Both the position numbers and the translations under genes were made by a program. The notes under the pieces are model-generated. The model was not told where the DNA came from. It did not search any database and saw only the letters and a list, made by a program, of their open reading frames with translations. From an uncultured Flavobacteriales bacterium (GTDB taxonomy: Bacteria; Bacteroidota; Bacteroidia; Flavobacteriales; Crocinitomicaceae), in NCBI GenBank assembly GCA_946480085.1, contig CAMLHZ010000012.1, positions 1 through 64,000 on the forward strand: DNA of 64,000 nucleotides. The letters are read 5' to 3'. Positions 17,343-26,342 of the stretch are shown piece after piece (the stretch's first letter is position 1; each line of letters starts with the position of its first letter).

Positions 17343-18256
17343 CAAAACGAATATTTCTTTTGATAGAATCCTGCATTTAAAGCTTGACCAAGTAGCAATT
17401 TGTAGCACATGAAACTGAATTTATCCAATGCTTTTGAACGTTCAGTGAAATACAAAATGAATTTGCAAATTACATTAGTGAATGCAGGTGATCTGAATTT
17501 CCAACTGTTGGGAATGAAAACATCTTGATAGCCTTTGTTGAATGCAATGCGGTTGGTGATACCTGCCTGGAACTTTCTACTAAACCATGCCTTTTTGCTT
17601 AAACGGTCCAGTTCATTATGAATCATTTGAGACCGGTTGTCGATGTATGTTTTTACTCCTGCTTTTAGAATACGCTGCGAGAATTCAAAATCTTCGGCTC
17701 CCGCATGTGAGAATTGCTCGTCGTAACCGTTGACTTTATGAAACACCGTTTTGTGAATAAGCAAATTACAGCTTGCCAATCCATTGTGCTCCAATAATCC
17801 GATTTTTGGCCATTCTTTTAAATTGTTCCAGCCTGCCAGGGTATTATATGAAATGGAAAGTAGAAATCGTCCGAAGCTGGTTTTTTTTAAATCTGTGTTG
17901 GTTTCATCAGAATATTTCCAATCAAGGTTGATAGTGAAATTGACATCTTCCGATGAAATGTGGGAGCAATAAATTTCGAAATCGGTTTTTCCCATTTTCA
18001 TATCGTCGTCAACGAATAGCAGCCAATCATATTTGGCGTGTGAAGCTCCAAGATTTCGTGCGCTTGCAACTCCCGATTTTGGATTGTTAACGACGGTATG
18101 TTTTTTCAGTATTTCTGGCAATTCAACGTTCTCGTCCTTTGCATCGTTCACCACAATTACTTCATATTCAAATCCCTGTAATTGATCCTGCATAAAGCAC
18201 AGGTGTTCAATCAACATTGGCGTTCTATGATAAGTAGGGATAATTATGGAAATCAT
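17342..18256 (-). CDS. Glycosyltransferase family 2
   Basis: A 304-residue GT-A enzyme. ISIIIPTYHRTPMLIEHL begins the fold, EVIVVNDAKDENV follows, and LLFVDDDMKMGKTDFEIY holds the DxD-like metal site near 95-105. GAEDFEFSQRILKAG near 205 is the catalytic ED region. The C-terminus is rich in hydrophobic and basic residues (FRSPAFTNVICKFILYFTERS). It ends in a TGATG junction with the fused glycosyltransferase. The 143-bp gap upstream is one of the longer gaps in the locus and might hold an internal promoter, but I see no good consensus. Confidence 0.88.
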   Translation of the reverse strand: MISIIIPTYHRTPMLIEHLCFMQDQLQGFEYEVIVVNDAKDENVELPEILKKHTVVNNPKSGVASARNLGASHAKYDWLLFVDDDMKMGKTDFEIYCSHISSEDVNFTINLDWKYSDETNTDLKKTSFGRFLLSISYNTLAGWNNLKEWPKIGLLEHNGLASCNLLIHKTVFHKVNGYDEQFSHAGAEDFEFSQRILKAGVKTYIDNRSQMIHNELDRLSKKAWFSRKFQAGITNRIAFNKGYQDVFIPNSWKFRSPAFTNVICKFILYFTERSKALDKFSFMCYKLLLGQALNAGFYQKKYSF

Positions 18257-18399
18257 TTGACGTATTTGTGAACAGAAATGGAGTCAAGAACTCATGCAGG
18301 TCTGAACAATCAATAAAACATATTAGTAAGCGGGTAATTGCCAATAAACTTGGCTAAAATAATCAAATTCCATTGATAAAATGGTAACCGGAAGTAAGA

Positions 18400-19263
18400 C
18401 TACTTTAATGATTTGAGATAGAATTTTGCCAGTTTTCGGTTGGGGGATAGTATGTATTTAAGATACCTCATTGTTCTGAAGAAAAAGGTATACAACCTTC
18501 CCTGGAAATAACGCACGGTTTCAATTTCATTTCCAATAATAGTACGCCACTTTTTATCGTCATTTCCAAAATTACTTTGTCCCATGTGATGAATGACGCT
18601 TGTTTCAGCAAAGTAATACACTTTCTTGCCAATTTTGGCAAATTGCCAGCACCATTCCATGTCTTCTCCGTACATAAAAAATCGATTGCTCAGCTGCATT
18701 TCCTTCAAGAGTTGAAGATCAGCTTTTCTGAAAAGGAAAAATGCTCCCCAGACCCAATTACAGTAGTGATTTTGATCCGGGTTTAGTAGTCGATTTTCAT
18801 ATTTAGCAGCAAATTTCTCCTTCTTCATGAATTTAAAGAATCGGGAAGCTTCCAAAAAGTCTGCAGTTATACTCGGGAAACTCTGAAAATTATTTTGTAA
18901 TGTTCCATCGGGAAAACGCAGTGCACAACTCAATACACCAATTTCGGGATGATTTTTTAAACGATTAACCGACTTGGTGACCGCGTCTTCTGTCAACTCA
19001 CAATCACTGTTAAGGAGTAAAATATAGTCTCCTTGTGCGGCATCTATCCCCAAATTATTTCCTTTTGCAAAACCAATGTTTCCACCTGCATCAATGATTT
19101 TGGTGTTGGGGAATGCTTGTATTAATTTATCGAGTGGCTTTTCGGTTGAACCGTTATTGACCAATATCACTTCGTGTTCAGACTCTATATATTTCAAACA
19201 TGATTCGATACATGCGTAGGTCAGATCAAAAGTATTGTAATGAACGATAATGATAGAAACCAT
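18400..19263 (-). CDS. Glycosyltransferase family 2 (rhamnosyltransferase-like)
   Basis: A 287-residue GT-A enzyme. SIIIVHYNTFDLTYACIES at the N-terminus, IILVNNGSTEKP-type loop at 33-43, DAGGNIGFAKGNNLGI and LLLNSDCELTEDAV (metal-binding site near 85) are typical of WbbL-like rhamnosyl- and related transferases. WVWGAFFLFRKADLQ and FFMYGEDMEWCWQ complete the family pattern. The ATG directly follows the stop of the methyltransferase gene (TAGATG), showing tight coupling. The rhamnose link is family-level only; no rhamnose biosynthesis genes are in the window. Confidence 0.88.
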   Translation of the reverse strand: MVSIIIVHYNTFDLTYACIESCLKYIESEHEVILVNNGSTEKPLDKLIQAFPNTKIIDAGGNIGFAKGNNLGIDAAQGDYILLLNSDCELTEDAVTKSVNRLKNHPEIGVLSCALRFPDGTLQNNFQSFPSITADFLEASRFFKFMKKEKFAAKYENRLLNPDQNHYCNWVWGAFFLFRKADLQLLKEMQLSNRFFMYGEDMEWCWQFAKIGKKVYYFAETSVIHHMGQSNFGNDDKKWRTIIGNEIETVRYFQGRLYTFFFRTMRYLKYILSPNRKLAKFYLKSLK

Positions 19264-20223
19264 CTATTTCTTCTTTAAATAATAGGCGGCAGTATCACCT
19301 CGATTAACCTTGTTTGCCGTCATTGCCATTTCTTCATAAGAAGTAAGTTCATCGGGTGAAAACGGTTTTTTGTCCGCAATCTCGTTCAACGCAATATTTT
19401 TAGAATAGGCCTCACTGGCTTCGTAATGCCAGCCAATTGCATCGTATTTAGTTGCGTAGCAAGAAAATCCAAGCGACTCGCTCAATTGTTTGAAATGATC
19501 AGCATCAAAAATGTGCAAGTGTCTTGGTGGTTCCAATCCAACCCAATGTTCACCGTATTTTTCAAATCCTAAACTGGTAGACATTGGTGTTCGGATAAGG
19601 CAAACTCCATTCGGATTCAACTTTTCAAAAATGGTTTTCAGATACGAGCGGGGATCGGTTACATGCTCAATTACATGATTGAGGAGGATCACATCGAACG
19701 TTTCATCAACATTTTCAAGTTCTTTTTTCGATACTTTGTAACTCCCATAACTTAAGTCTGAATCTAGAAATGGGTCACTTCCTGATAATCCGGAAAAACC
19801 AAGGTCATGAAAATATTTCAGAAAAAAACCATTTCCACATCCTGCATCGTGAATGCGGATGTTCTTACGCTTCAAAAGCTGTTCGTATACAAAGTAATAA
19901 GCTAGATGCATCGAATCGAAACTGGCAGGTTTTAACCGTTTCATAATTGTTCCGATAAATGAAGATCTGATTCCTAAAATATCTTGATCGCGTTTTACGA
20001 TTAGCCTGGATTTGAGCTTACCATGCTGAGCCGTATTTTCTATCGATTGAAGGCTGTAATAATTCTGGGGGTAATAATCGCCCAAATTAGACGGTATTTC
20101 AGCGATTTGAATCGTAGAACAGGATGAACATTTTGCGTATTTAAACGACGCTCTTGTGCCCAGAACCATTTCTTTGGCCTGAAAATCTGTTGTTTCACTA
20201 TTTTCGCAAATCCTACACGTCAT
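19264..20223 (-). CDS. Class I SAM-dependent methyltransferase with N-terminal zinc site
   Basis: A 319-residue enzyme. An N-terminal zinc-ribbon-like region has CRIC (3-6) and CSSC (32-35). The Rossmann motif HDAGCGNGFFLKYF begins at about 125, with VILLNHVIEHVTDP as the post-motif. This architecture is common among methyltransferases of O-antigen and capsule loci. Its ATG overlaps the stop of the upstream GT-B-like gene by four bases (ATGA). Together with the methyltransferase at 22776-23780 it could methylate the sugar backbone or cap the chain end. Substrate not readable. Confidence 0.88.
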   Translation of the reverse strand: MTCRICENSETTDFQAKEMVLGTRASFKYAKCSSCSTIQIAEIPSNLGDYYPQNYYSLQSIENTAQHGKLKSRLIVKRDQDILGIRSSFIGTIMKRLKPASFDSMHLAYYFVYEQLLKRKNIRIHDAGCGNGFFLKYFHDLGFSGLSGSDPFLDSDLSYGSYKVSKKELENVDETFDVILLNHVIEHVTDPRSYLKTIFEKLNPNGVCLIRTPMSTSLGFEKYGEHWVGLEPPRHLHIFDADHFKQLSESLGFSCYATKYDAIGWHYEASEAYSKNIALNEIADKKPFSPDELTSYEEMAMTANKVNRGDTAAYYLKKK

Positions 20224-21932
20224 TTACACAATTGTTTTAATTCTTCCAGAACCCGAAAACTAGCCTTTTGATCTGTTTTGTACAAATATTTGGATAAAGT
20301 GTTTTCGTAAATCTCAGAAGAAAGAGAGGGTATTTTGTTGGTTACAATTTCTTCAAATTGATCTGGATTACTCGCAAAATAAACAAAAGGTTCTTTGCTC
20401 ATGGGGATTAATTCTGCTAATCCGGCCTGAGCTGATTTATTGTAGAATATGGTTGGTTTATGATGTAATAATGCTTCTGCCGTGATACTTGAATTCTGTG
20501 TACAAACGATATCACACTTTTCCAGAATTTCAAAAAGCTGAGCTTCATGATGCTGATATAAAAATACATTTGACTGTTTTACAGCTTTCATTTGATCGAT
20601 CAGTGTATCTGTTTCAGCCGGATGTTTTTTTATAATCAAACCCCAGCTGTTCTTATCACATAACTCGATCAGTTCTTTTACGATGGTTGTTTTTTCCAAA
20701 TTGTAAAGACTGTTTGTTCCCGACCATGTGCTTGCGAAAAATATGATCTTGTTGAAATCATGATTTTCGAATTCAGAAATAGGATCTGTGTTTGCTGGTT
20801 TACTGTGGTCCAACTTCAGAAAGCCAACCGGAATATGCTTCTCCGTTGGATCTTTCTTGTCTTTCCAAATAGAAATAGATTCCTCGCCAAGACAAAATCG
20901 AACATCGTATTTGATGTTTGAAGCCATGTGAATGAAGTCGTTACTGAACAAACCATATTCTACATTGGCGCTTTTGATCTTGTGATAACGAGCTGTATCG
21001 GTTAATTGTCGACCAACTTCCCCCGTATTGTCGTATAGAACAACCTGAGGCTTCAATTCTGAAAGTGCGGCATTAATGAATGATGAATACGTTTCAGAAC
21101 TTAACTGGTGATGTGCATTTGCGAAATGAATGTATTGCGGAAAGGTTTTACCTAACGTTTTATTAAAATCATCATATCCTCCAATCAACGGGGCTCTGAA
21201 ATCCTGCAATTTATAGACACTTATATTCTCGCAAGCATAAGGTAATGCGGATGCTGCAAATTCCGGGCTGATCCCACTTTCAATTTGGATAATATCGAGA
21301 TGAACAGTACTGTCGCTTTTTACAAGCTTAAAAAATGTTTTAAAGAGTTCAATATCGTTCGCTGTGTCAAAAATGAAAAGTCCGATTCGGATTTTACCTG
21401 GTTTATTTGGTTGTTTTTTTCTTCGTTTAAATCGACTCCAGGTGTAAAACACTTTCTTTAACAAGCGTTTGCTGGCAGGATGTTTAGACGTTCTGATTTC
21501 AATCTCACCAATCGTTCTTAATTTTTCAGAAAAGAGCATAGATTGATATGCCTCATCAAAATTGAAATTAAAACTTACCGGTTTTTGAACAGTTTGAAGT
21601 AGGTGTTCAACCAATAATTCAATCAAATATTTCCGGGTAATGTATTCTTTGAAATTGGCGTAAAGTAAAGCGTAAGCTTTGTCGTAGTTAGATTTTCTAG
21701 TTTCTAAAAATGCAGATGCTTTGAAATTCGGAAAGTTATGGCAAACGAACTCCAATTCCTGAATCATTAATCTTGAAGCCTCGTTTTCCGTACCGTTTAA
21801 CTTTGCATTAAACTCGGCGATTTGCTTTTCATCAAAGACGCTTGATCTTACAATAACAAAACCGTCGGTCAAAAATTTATCCGTGTTGCTTTGCTCGTAA
21901 ACTTCAGCCGAATTGGTAAGCAGAATCTGCAT
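20220..21932 (-). CDS. Large polysaccharide-locus protein: PhyH-like N-terminus plus GT-B-like C-terminal half
   Basis: A 570-residue cytosolic protein I do not recognise as a named enzyme. Residues about 15-35 (DKFLTDGFVIVRSSVFDEKQ) resemble the N-terminus of PhyH oxygenases, and the next gene upstream is an intact PhyH; the HxD iron site is not seen here. From about 185 it looks like a GT-B enzyme: IRIGLFIFDTANDIELF, FFASTWSGTNSLYNL, LIIKKHPAETDTL, and DIVCTQNSSITAEALLHHKP with a donor-site glutamate, like CDP-glycerol or capsule transferases. It overlaps the methyltransferase start by four bases. A sugar- or polyol-phosphate transferase is a reasonable guess. Confidence 0.7.
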   Translation of the reverse strand: MQILLTNSAEVYEQSNTDKFLTDGFVIVRSSVFDEKQIAEFNAKLNGTENEASRLMIQELEFVCHNFPNFKASAFLETRKSNYDKAYALLYANFKEYITRKYLIELLVEHLLQTVQKPVSFNFNFDEAYQSMLFSEKLRTIGEIEIRTSKHPASKRLLKKVFYTWSRFKRRKKQPNKPGKIRIGLFIFDTANDIELFKTFFKLVKSDSTVHLDIIQIESGISPEFAASALPYACENISVYKLQDFRAPLIGGYDDFNKTLGKTFPQYIHFANAHHQLSSETYSSFINAALSELKPQVVLYDNTGEVGRQLTDTARYHKIKSANVEYGLFSNDFIHMASNIKYDVRFCLGEESISIWKDKKDPTEKHIPVGFLKLDHSKPANTDPISEFENHDFNKIIFFASTWSGTNSLYNLEKTTIVKELIELCDKNSWGLIIKKHPAETDTLIDQMKAVKQSNVFLYQHHEAQLFEILEKCDIVCTQNSSITAEALLHHKPTIFYNKSAQAGLAELIPMSKEPFVYFASNPDQFEEIVTNKIPSLSSEIYENTLSKYLYKTDQKASFRVLEELKQLCK

Positions 21933-21933
21933 T

Positions 21934-22779
21934 CTATTTTACTTTGAAGTTCAAACGATTAGAAAGGTCCAATAATTGGGAGTGAATTTCACGGTCTTTC
22001 AACGCCTGATAAAACGGTTCGGGACGAGAAGAGATATATCTAAAATATTCGTCTGCTGAGAAATTGTCTTTTGTGAAGGCATTGAATAATGCAATTTTCG
22101 AAATCTCAGCTGGAACCGTTTCAGGTCTACCGTTTGCCGGATTTGTAGCTCTGTGATTGGTTCTCATATTAAAGATCACAAAATCTCCTGCTTTCGACCG
22201 GATATCAACGATCTTATGCTTATGCGGATTGATCTTTTTGTTTTTCTCTTCCGAATAGATTCCTGTTTTGATCTTTACCTTATCAAAAAATGTATGCTCA
22301 ATGTCGTTCGTAATAAAGGTGTCCGAAGTTCGGTGTGAACCTTCCATTACAGTTAATCCACCGCCATGTTCTTCTGAATTGTCCTGTAAATAGAAACCAC
22401 ATTGCAGTAAAAGACAATCATCTTTCAAATGAAAATTCTCACCCGATTTTTGCATGGTAGAAGTGTCTTTGTGCCAACCGGTGTAAAATTGATTGTGAAT
22501 TCCTGTTTCAGGCATTAGAACAGGTTGTGTTTGACACAAATCCGTCAAAATTTCAATTACTTCTTTTTTCAACGTAATCTCTATGAATTCAGGAAAGTAG
22601 TTGTATACTTCTGCCAGAACCTGGGAAGAATTGAATTTCGATTTTTGCCATTCGCCTGAAGTGAAGATCTCTGAAATACGTTTGCGTAAATACTGAATTT
22701 CTTCAACAGATAAAATATTGGGAACAAGTAGGTAACCCTGCTCATTGAAATCGTTTATTTGTTGATGTGTTAGTCTCAT
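21934..22779 (-). CDS. Fe(II)/2-oxoglutarate dioxygenase, PhyH family
   Basis: A 281-residue phytanoyl-CoA dioxygenase-like enzyme. The iron ligands are visible: HKD at 103-105 (FYTGWHKDTST) and His209 (TNHRATNPANGRP), with Arg218 likely binding 2-oxoglutarate. The N-terminal FNEQGYLLVPNILSVEEI is standard for the family. It overlaps the methyltransferase gene by four bases (ATGA at 22776-22779) and is followed after one base by the GT-B-like gene, so it belongs to the polysaccharide operon. It probably hydroxylates or oxidises a sugar or its substituent. Substrate not readable. Confidence 0.9.
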   Translation of the reverse strand: MRLTHQQINDFNEQGYLLVPNILSVEEIQYLRKRISEIFTSGEWQKSKFNSSQVLAEVYNYFPEFIEITLKKEVIEILTDLCQTQPVLMPETGIHNQFYTGWHKDTSTMQKSGENFHLKDDCLLLQCGFYLQDNSEEHGGGLTVMEGSHRTSDTFITNDIEHTFFDKVKIKTGIYSEEKNKKINPHKHKIVDIRSKAGDFVIFNMRTNHRATNPANGRPETVPAEISKIALFNAFTKDNFSADEYFRYISSRPEPFYQALKDREIHSQLLDLSNRLNFKVK

Positions 22780-23780
22780 TTCTTTTTAGCAATAATCCAC
22801 AAGTTAGAAGAAAGTTGATTATCCATCAAATAGTTTTGAAACGCCTGTCCTTTTGTTTCCCAGTTTTCCATCAGAATCTGATTCAGGAATGGTTGATTTT
22901 CCAAAGAAAATTTCCCTTCCAAAACGGCATTTCTTACCAATTCTGCATCAAGGACTCCCGGAGTTAAGGATTCCAATACTTCGAAACCACTATTTTCTAA
23001 AAGCAGTTTCAACGAATCGGGATTGAAATAATTAACGTGTTCGTGATCAACGGTTTTTGAAACTGTTCCAAGGGTTTTTATATCAAAACCTTCGCCGTTA
23101 GGACAAGTAACTACAAAAAGACCATTTTTCTTTAGTAGATCGGCACATTTTTCAATGAAAAACTTTGGAGAAAAGAGATGTTCAATTACTTCAAAGTTCA
23201 CTACCACGTCTACTTTATCTTCTTCCGAAAATTGAATTTTCTCTACGGCTTCTTCAATTACTTCAAAGCCTTTGGAACGACAAGTTTCTGCCAAAGCCGG
23301 TGTGGGTTCAATTCCTATAATACGCTGAAAATGATTTCTAGAGAGCATTTCTTCACAGAACGTTCCGAAACCGGCTCCAACTTCCAGTATGGTGTTCTTT
23401 CCTGAACCGTATTTTTCGCAGTATTCGATAACACGATCTACCCTTGGAACGAAAATTCTCGATCTTCTGTTCGCTTCAGATGCCGGGAAAATGTATTTAT
23501 TCCAATAAGCGTAGTTGGCAGATTGCTTGTAAAATTCAATGATCAGTTCCTGACTTGGTCTTGGATTCATATACATAGTTGTGCAATTGTTGCAAACCAT
23601 GTATTCCAAACTGTCTTTTTCGTATTTGAAAGTGCTATTGTTTTGCTGACAAGCAGGACAATTCACTTCTTCAAATTGAGATTTATTCTCCAATAGGAAA
23701 TCAATGTCTTGTCTTACTGCAAGTTCTTGTCCTGCCAGTAAATCTAAAGGTCGTATGTCGTTTTCGTTGAAAGTTGCCAT
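22776..23780 (-). CDS. Class I SAM-dependent methyltransferase with N-terminal zinc ribbon
   Basis: A 334-residue enzyme. CPAC (41-44) and CNNC (63-66) form a zinc ribbon. The SAM site is ILEVGAGFGTF at about 131-141, followed by VVVNFEVIEHLFSP and GLFVVTCPNGEGFDI, the layout of C-methyltransferase-like proteins of sugar loci. The ATG at 23780 overlaps the amidotransferase stop by one base (TAATG) and is preferred over an ATG nine bases earlier. It may methylate the sugar treated by the adjacent amidotransferase triad, or the chain end. Confidence 0.88.
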   Translation of the reverse strand: MATFNENDIRPLDLLAGQELAVRQDIDFLLENKSQFEEVNCPACQQNNSTFKYEKDSLEYMVCNNCTTMYMNPRPSQELIIEFYKQSANYAYWNKYIFPASEANRRSRIFVPRVDRVIEYCEKYGSGKNTILEVGAGFGTFCEEMLSRNHFQRIIGIEPTPALAETCRSKGFEVIEEAVEKIQFSEEDKVDVVVNFEVIEHLFSPKFFIEKCADLLKKNGLFVVTCPNGEGFDIKTLGTVSKTVDHEHVNYFNPDSLKLLLENSGFEVLESLTPGVLDAELVRNAVLEGKFSLENQPFLNQILMENWETKGQAFQNYLMDNQLSSNLWIIAKKK

Positions 23781-24946
23781 TAATCCCAAATATTATCTTT
23801 AATCCAATTTCCCTGCTCATCTTTCCACCAAACTCTCGGGTCGCGGAATCTATCGGCTACTTCATCAAATTTAGCCTCGCTCCAGCCAGTGTACTCTAAC
23901 CAACGCAATAGGTCTTTCGATTTAATCGGATCCATTTTTTTGATGATCTCAATCCCTTCCTCGCGTGACATAATTCCTGCACGAATGTCCTTACACACAT
24001 GATCTGTTGCACGTCCGTAACCAAATTTCACGTACTTCATGTAATCGTGAATTCCGTTTTCGTGCATGTCGTCCAAATTCGACATTCGTCTGTATGTTCG
24101 TTCGAATGGCTCTTCGTTTTCCAGGAAACCATATTCTTTTTTCATCAGTTCGCCATGCTCGTTGGCTTCCCATTTGAAGAAGTTGGAAATGTAAATTCCG
24201 CGAACACCCACACGCTCAATATCTTCATCGGAAGGATACATCCATGGTATTAAGTCCTTTTTCTCAAGTGTTTCGCCGTATTTTGGAGCTTGTTCAATGA
24301 AATCATACCATTCGAAACCGCGTAAGCAATGTTCGTGACGGTAGCGATAGGTGAATTCCACCAAATCGTTGTAGGAATGCATTCCACCTAAGTCCATGAA
24401 ACCATGTTCACCCCAAATCATTAATGGAACATTTTGCTGAACCGCAACACGAATCGGGTAGGTGAAAATTCCTGCGTGACCGTGCCAGTTCATATCACCC
24501 ATCATTTCCATTCCCAAACGGTTCATGGTTTTCAATGTTTCTATGCTTGGCGTAAAGAAAATGTGGTCAACTCCAAATGCCTCGCGCATATTCAACAGGT
24601 TTTTCATTCCTGTTGGTGTATAGTTGTTTCCGTGGTATGTTACCAAAAGCGGATTCAACCCATAGATCTTTTTGATGATATGAATTTGGAAATAACTGTC
24701 TTTTCCTCCTGAAACAGGTATAATGCAATCGTAGTTACTTCCATCTTTTGAACGGTATTCTTCGATAATTCGTTCAAATTGACGTTTTCTTCTGTCCCAA
24801 TCGATATCCACGCGCTGATTTGCGGCATTGCAACCCGAACATACTCCGTTTTCGTCGAATGCAAGAGGAACTGCGCTGCTTTTTGGGTAAACGCATTTGC
24901 TGCAATAGTTCATTGGTGCCGGTCGCTGTGAATATTTATCGGACAT
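23780..24946 (-). CDS. N-acetyl sugar amidotransferase (WbpG/PseA/LegG-like), copy 2
   Basis: A 388-residue PP-loop enzyme of the family that forms acetamidino groups on nucleotide sugars. Zinc cysteines C15, C18, C36 and C39 (CSKC, CSGC) precede SGGKDS (79-84). WGEHGFMDLGG and RADHVCKDIRAGIMSREEG are typical of the family. The ATG at 24946 (MSDKYSQRPAPMNYC) is preferred over 25000; it overlaps the HisF-like stop by 11 bases. It differs clearly from copy 1 (375 residues, different loops), so it likely acts on another sugar. The adjacent PseI gene makes pseudaminic acid a good candidate substrate. Confidence 0.9.
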   Translation of the reverse strand: MSDKYSQRPAPMNYCSKCVYPKSSAVPLAFDENGVCSGCNAANQRVDIDWDRRKRQFERIIEEYRSKDGSNYDCIIPVSGGKDSYFQIHIIKKIYGLNPLLVTYHGNNYTPTGMKNLLNMREAFGVDHIFFTPSIETLKTMNRLGMEMMGDMNWHGHAGIFTYPIRVAVQQNVPLMIWGEHGFMDLGGMHSYNDLVEFTYRYRHEHCLRGFEWYDFIEQAPKYGETLEKKDLIPWMYPSDEDIERVGVRGIYISNFFKWEANEHGELMKKEYGFLENEEPFERTYRRMSNLDDMHENGIHDYMKYVKFGYGRATDHVCKDIRAGIMSREEGIEIIKKMDPIKSKDLLRWLEYTGWSEAKFDEVADRFRDPRVWWKDEQGNWIKDNIWD

Positions 24947-25721
24947 GTATGTTGTTCTTTTTGAGTAGTTTTTTTGCTCTTGGATAGCTGTGTTCCACAA
25001 AGTGAAACCAATTTCCTGCTGCTATTCCGGAAACGTTTGTTTGTTCTGCTAAATCTAAAAAATCGTATTCGTCTGCCACACCACCACAAGCAATAACGGG
25101 AAGTTTGGTGTTTGAGACGACCTCTCCAATGGTGGAAATGTCATAGCCCGAACCTTTACCATCTCTTTCAATTGCGTTTATAAAAATCTCTCCTGCACCT
25201 AAGCTTTCCGCTTCATGAATCCAGTCGAACACAGATTTCTCAGTGTTTACTGAGCCAAATGTAGAAAAAACAATGGGTTTTTTATCGATAAGGCGATAGT
25301 CAACTGACAATACAAGTGCTTGCGAGCCATATTTTTCAGCTACCTGAGTTATCAATTTTGGATTTTCAATGGCTCCGGTATTTAAAGTCACTTTGTCCGC
25401 ACCATTTCTTATGAGAAAATCTACATCTTCTATTGTTCTGATCTTTCCGCCGAAAGTCAGCGGCATAAAGCATGTTTCAGAAATCTTTTTCAAAATGTCA
25501 TCTTTGGAACTGACGGCCTCAATTTTATGATCGTCTCTTCCAGAATCAACATTGTCGTCACGTGAAATATCAATGTAGATCAATTCGTCTACCTGCCAAT
25601 CGTTGTACCGGCTGGCTTCGTTCACCACGTTTCCAATGAGTTGATGTGTTTTGAAGTCTTCACTTCGAACAATCAAACCGTTTTTGATATAGAGAACCGG
25701 AATTAATCTACGCTTTACCAT
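24936..25721 (-). CDS. HisF-like partner of the sugar amidotransferase, copy 2
   Basis: A 261-residue HisF-family TIM barrel. RRLIPVLYIKNGLIVRSEDF has Tyr where HisF has catalytic Asp11, again marking the sugar-modification branch. TFGGKIRTIEDVDFLIRNGA, DGKGSGYDIS and CGGVADEYDFLDL supply the phosphate loops. The ATG at 25721 (MVKRRLIPV) lies two bases after the HisH-like stop. An earlier in-frame start at 25793 would add 24 residues from the neighbouring frame. It acts with the genes on either side in ammonia channelling. Confidence 0.9.
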   Translation of the reverse strand: MVKRRLIPVLYIKNGLIVRSEDFKTHQLIGNVVNEASRYNDWQVDELIYIDISRDDNVDSGRDDHKIEAVSSKDDILKKISETCFMPLTFGGKIRTIEDVDFLIRNGADKVTLNTGAIENPKLITQVAEKYGSQALVLSVDYRLIDKKPIVFSTFGSVNTEKSVFDWIHEAESLGAGEIFINAIERDGKGSGYDISTIGEVVSNTKLPVIACGGVADEYDFLDLAEQTNVSGIAAGNWFHFVEHSYPRAKKLLKKNNIHVR

Positions 25722-25723
25722 AA

Positions 25724-26341
25724 TTAGATTTTGATAAAGTTTTCGATGATCTGAAGTCCATTTTTCTGGCTTTTTTCCGGATGAAACTGACAACCGAAAA
25801 CGTTTCCTTTCTGAAGCATAACGTCGATTTCAATTCCATAATCACAGGTAGCTAAAACTTCTGATGAGTTGTCTAGTTTACAATAATAGCTGTGAACGAA
25901 ATACATGTCGTTTTCTACAGGATCCAGATTTGCAATTAATGGACTTTCCGTTTTGAATGTCAAATTATTCCAGCCCATATGCGGAACCGGAAGATTGTTG
26001 ATCTGGTTTTTCAGTGATGAAACTTTTCCATTAACCAAACCAAGACCTTTGTGTGATCCATGCTCGTCACTTTCATCTAAAAGGAGCTGCATTCCTAAGC
26101 AAAGTCCAAGTAACGCTTTTCCTTCAGAAACAAATTGTTTGATTGAATTTTCCCAATTGTTGTTGCGGAGATTTTCAATGGCCATTCCGAACGCTCCAAC
26201 ACCCGGAAGAATTGCTTTTTCAACTGATAACAGTTCATCAGGAGAATTGAGGATTACGGCTTTTCCACCAACGAATTCGATGGCATTTTTTACCGAAGTA
26301 AGGTTTCCCATTCCGTAATTGATAATTCCAATCGTGCTCAT
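25724..26341 (-). CDS. HisH-like glutamine amidotransferase partner, copy 2
   Basis: A 205-residue class I glutaminase. IGIINYGMGNLTSVKNAIEF at the N-terminus, nucleophile Cys in LGLCLGMQLL, and His and Glu in CQFHPEKS complete the triad. The ATG at 26341 begins MSTIGIINYG and follows the PseI stop by one base (TAG-T-ATG region). A start at 26377 would lie inside pseI. It closely resembles true HisH, more than copy 1 does, but the context of sugar genes argues for sugar amidination. Confidence 0.9.
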   Translation of the reverse strand: MSTIGIINYGMGNLTSVKNAIEFVGGKAVILNSPDELLSVEKAILPGVGAFGMAIENLRNNNWENSIKQFVSEGKALLGLCLGMQLLLDESDEHGSHKGLGLVNGKVSSLKNQINNLPVPHMGWNNLTFKTESPLIANLDPVENDMYFVHSYYCKLDNSSEVLATCDYGIEIDVMLQKGNVFGCQFHPEKSQKNGLQIIENFIKI

Positions 26342-26342
26342 A

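Noticed and set aside
25905..26318. Plus-strand 137-residue open frame
   Set aside because: It is fully antisense to the HisH-like gene, has no recognisable domain, and arises from the codon bias of the real gene.
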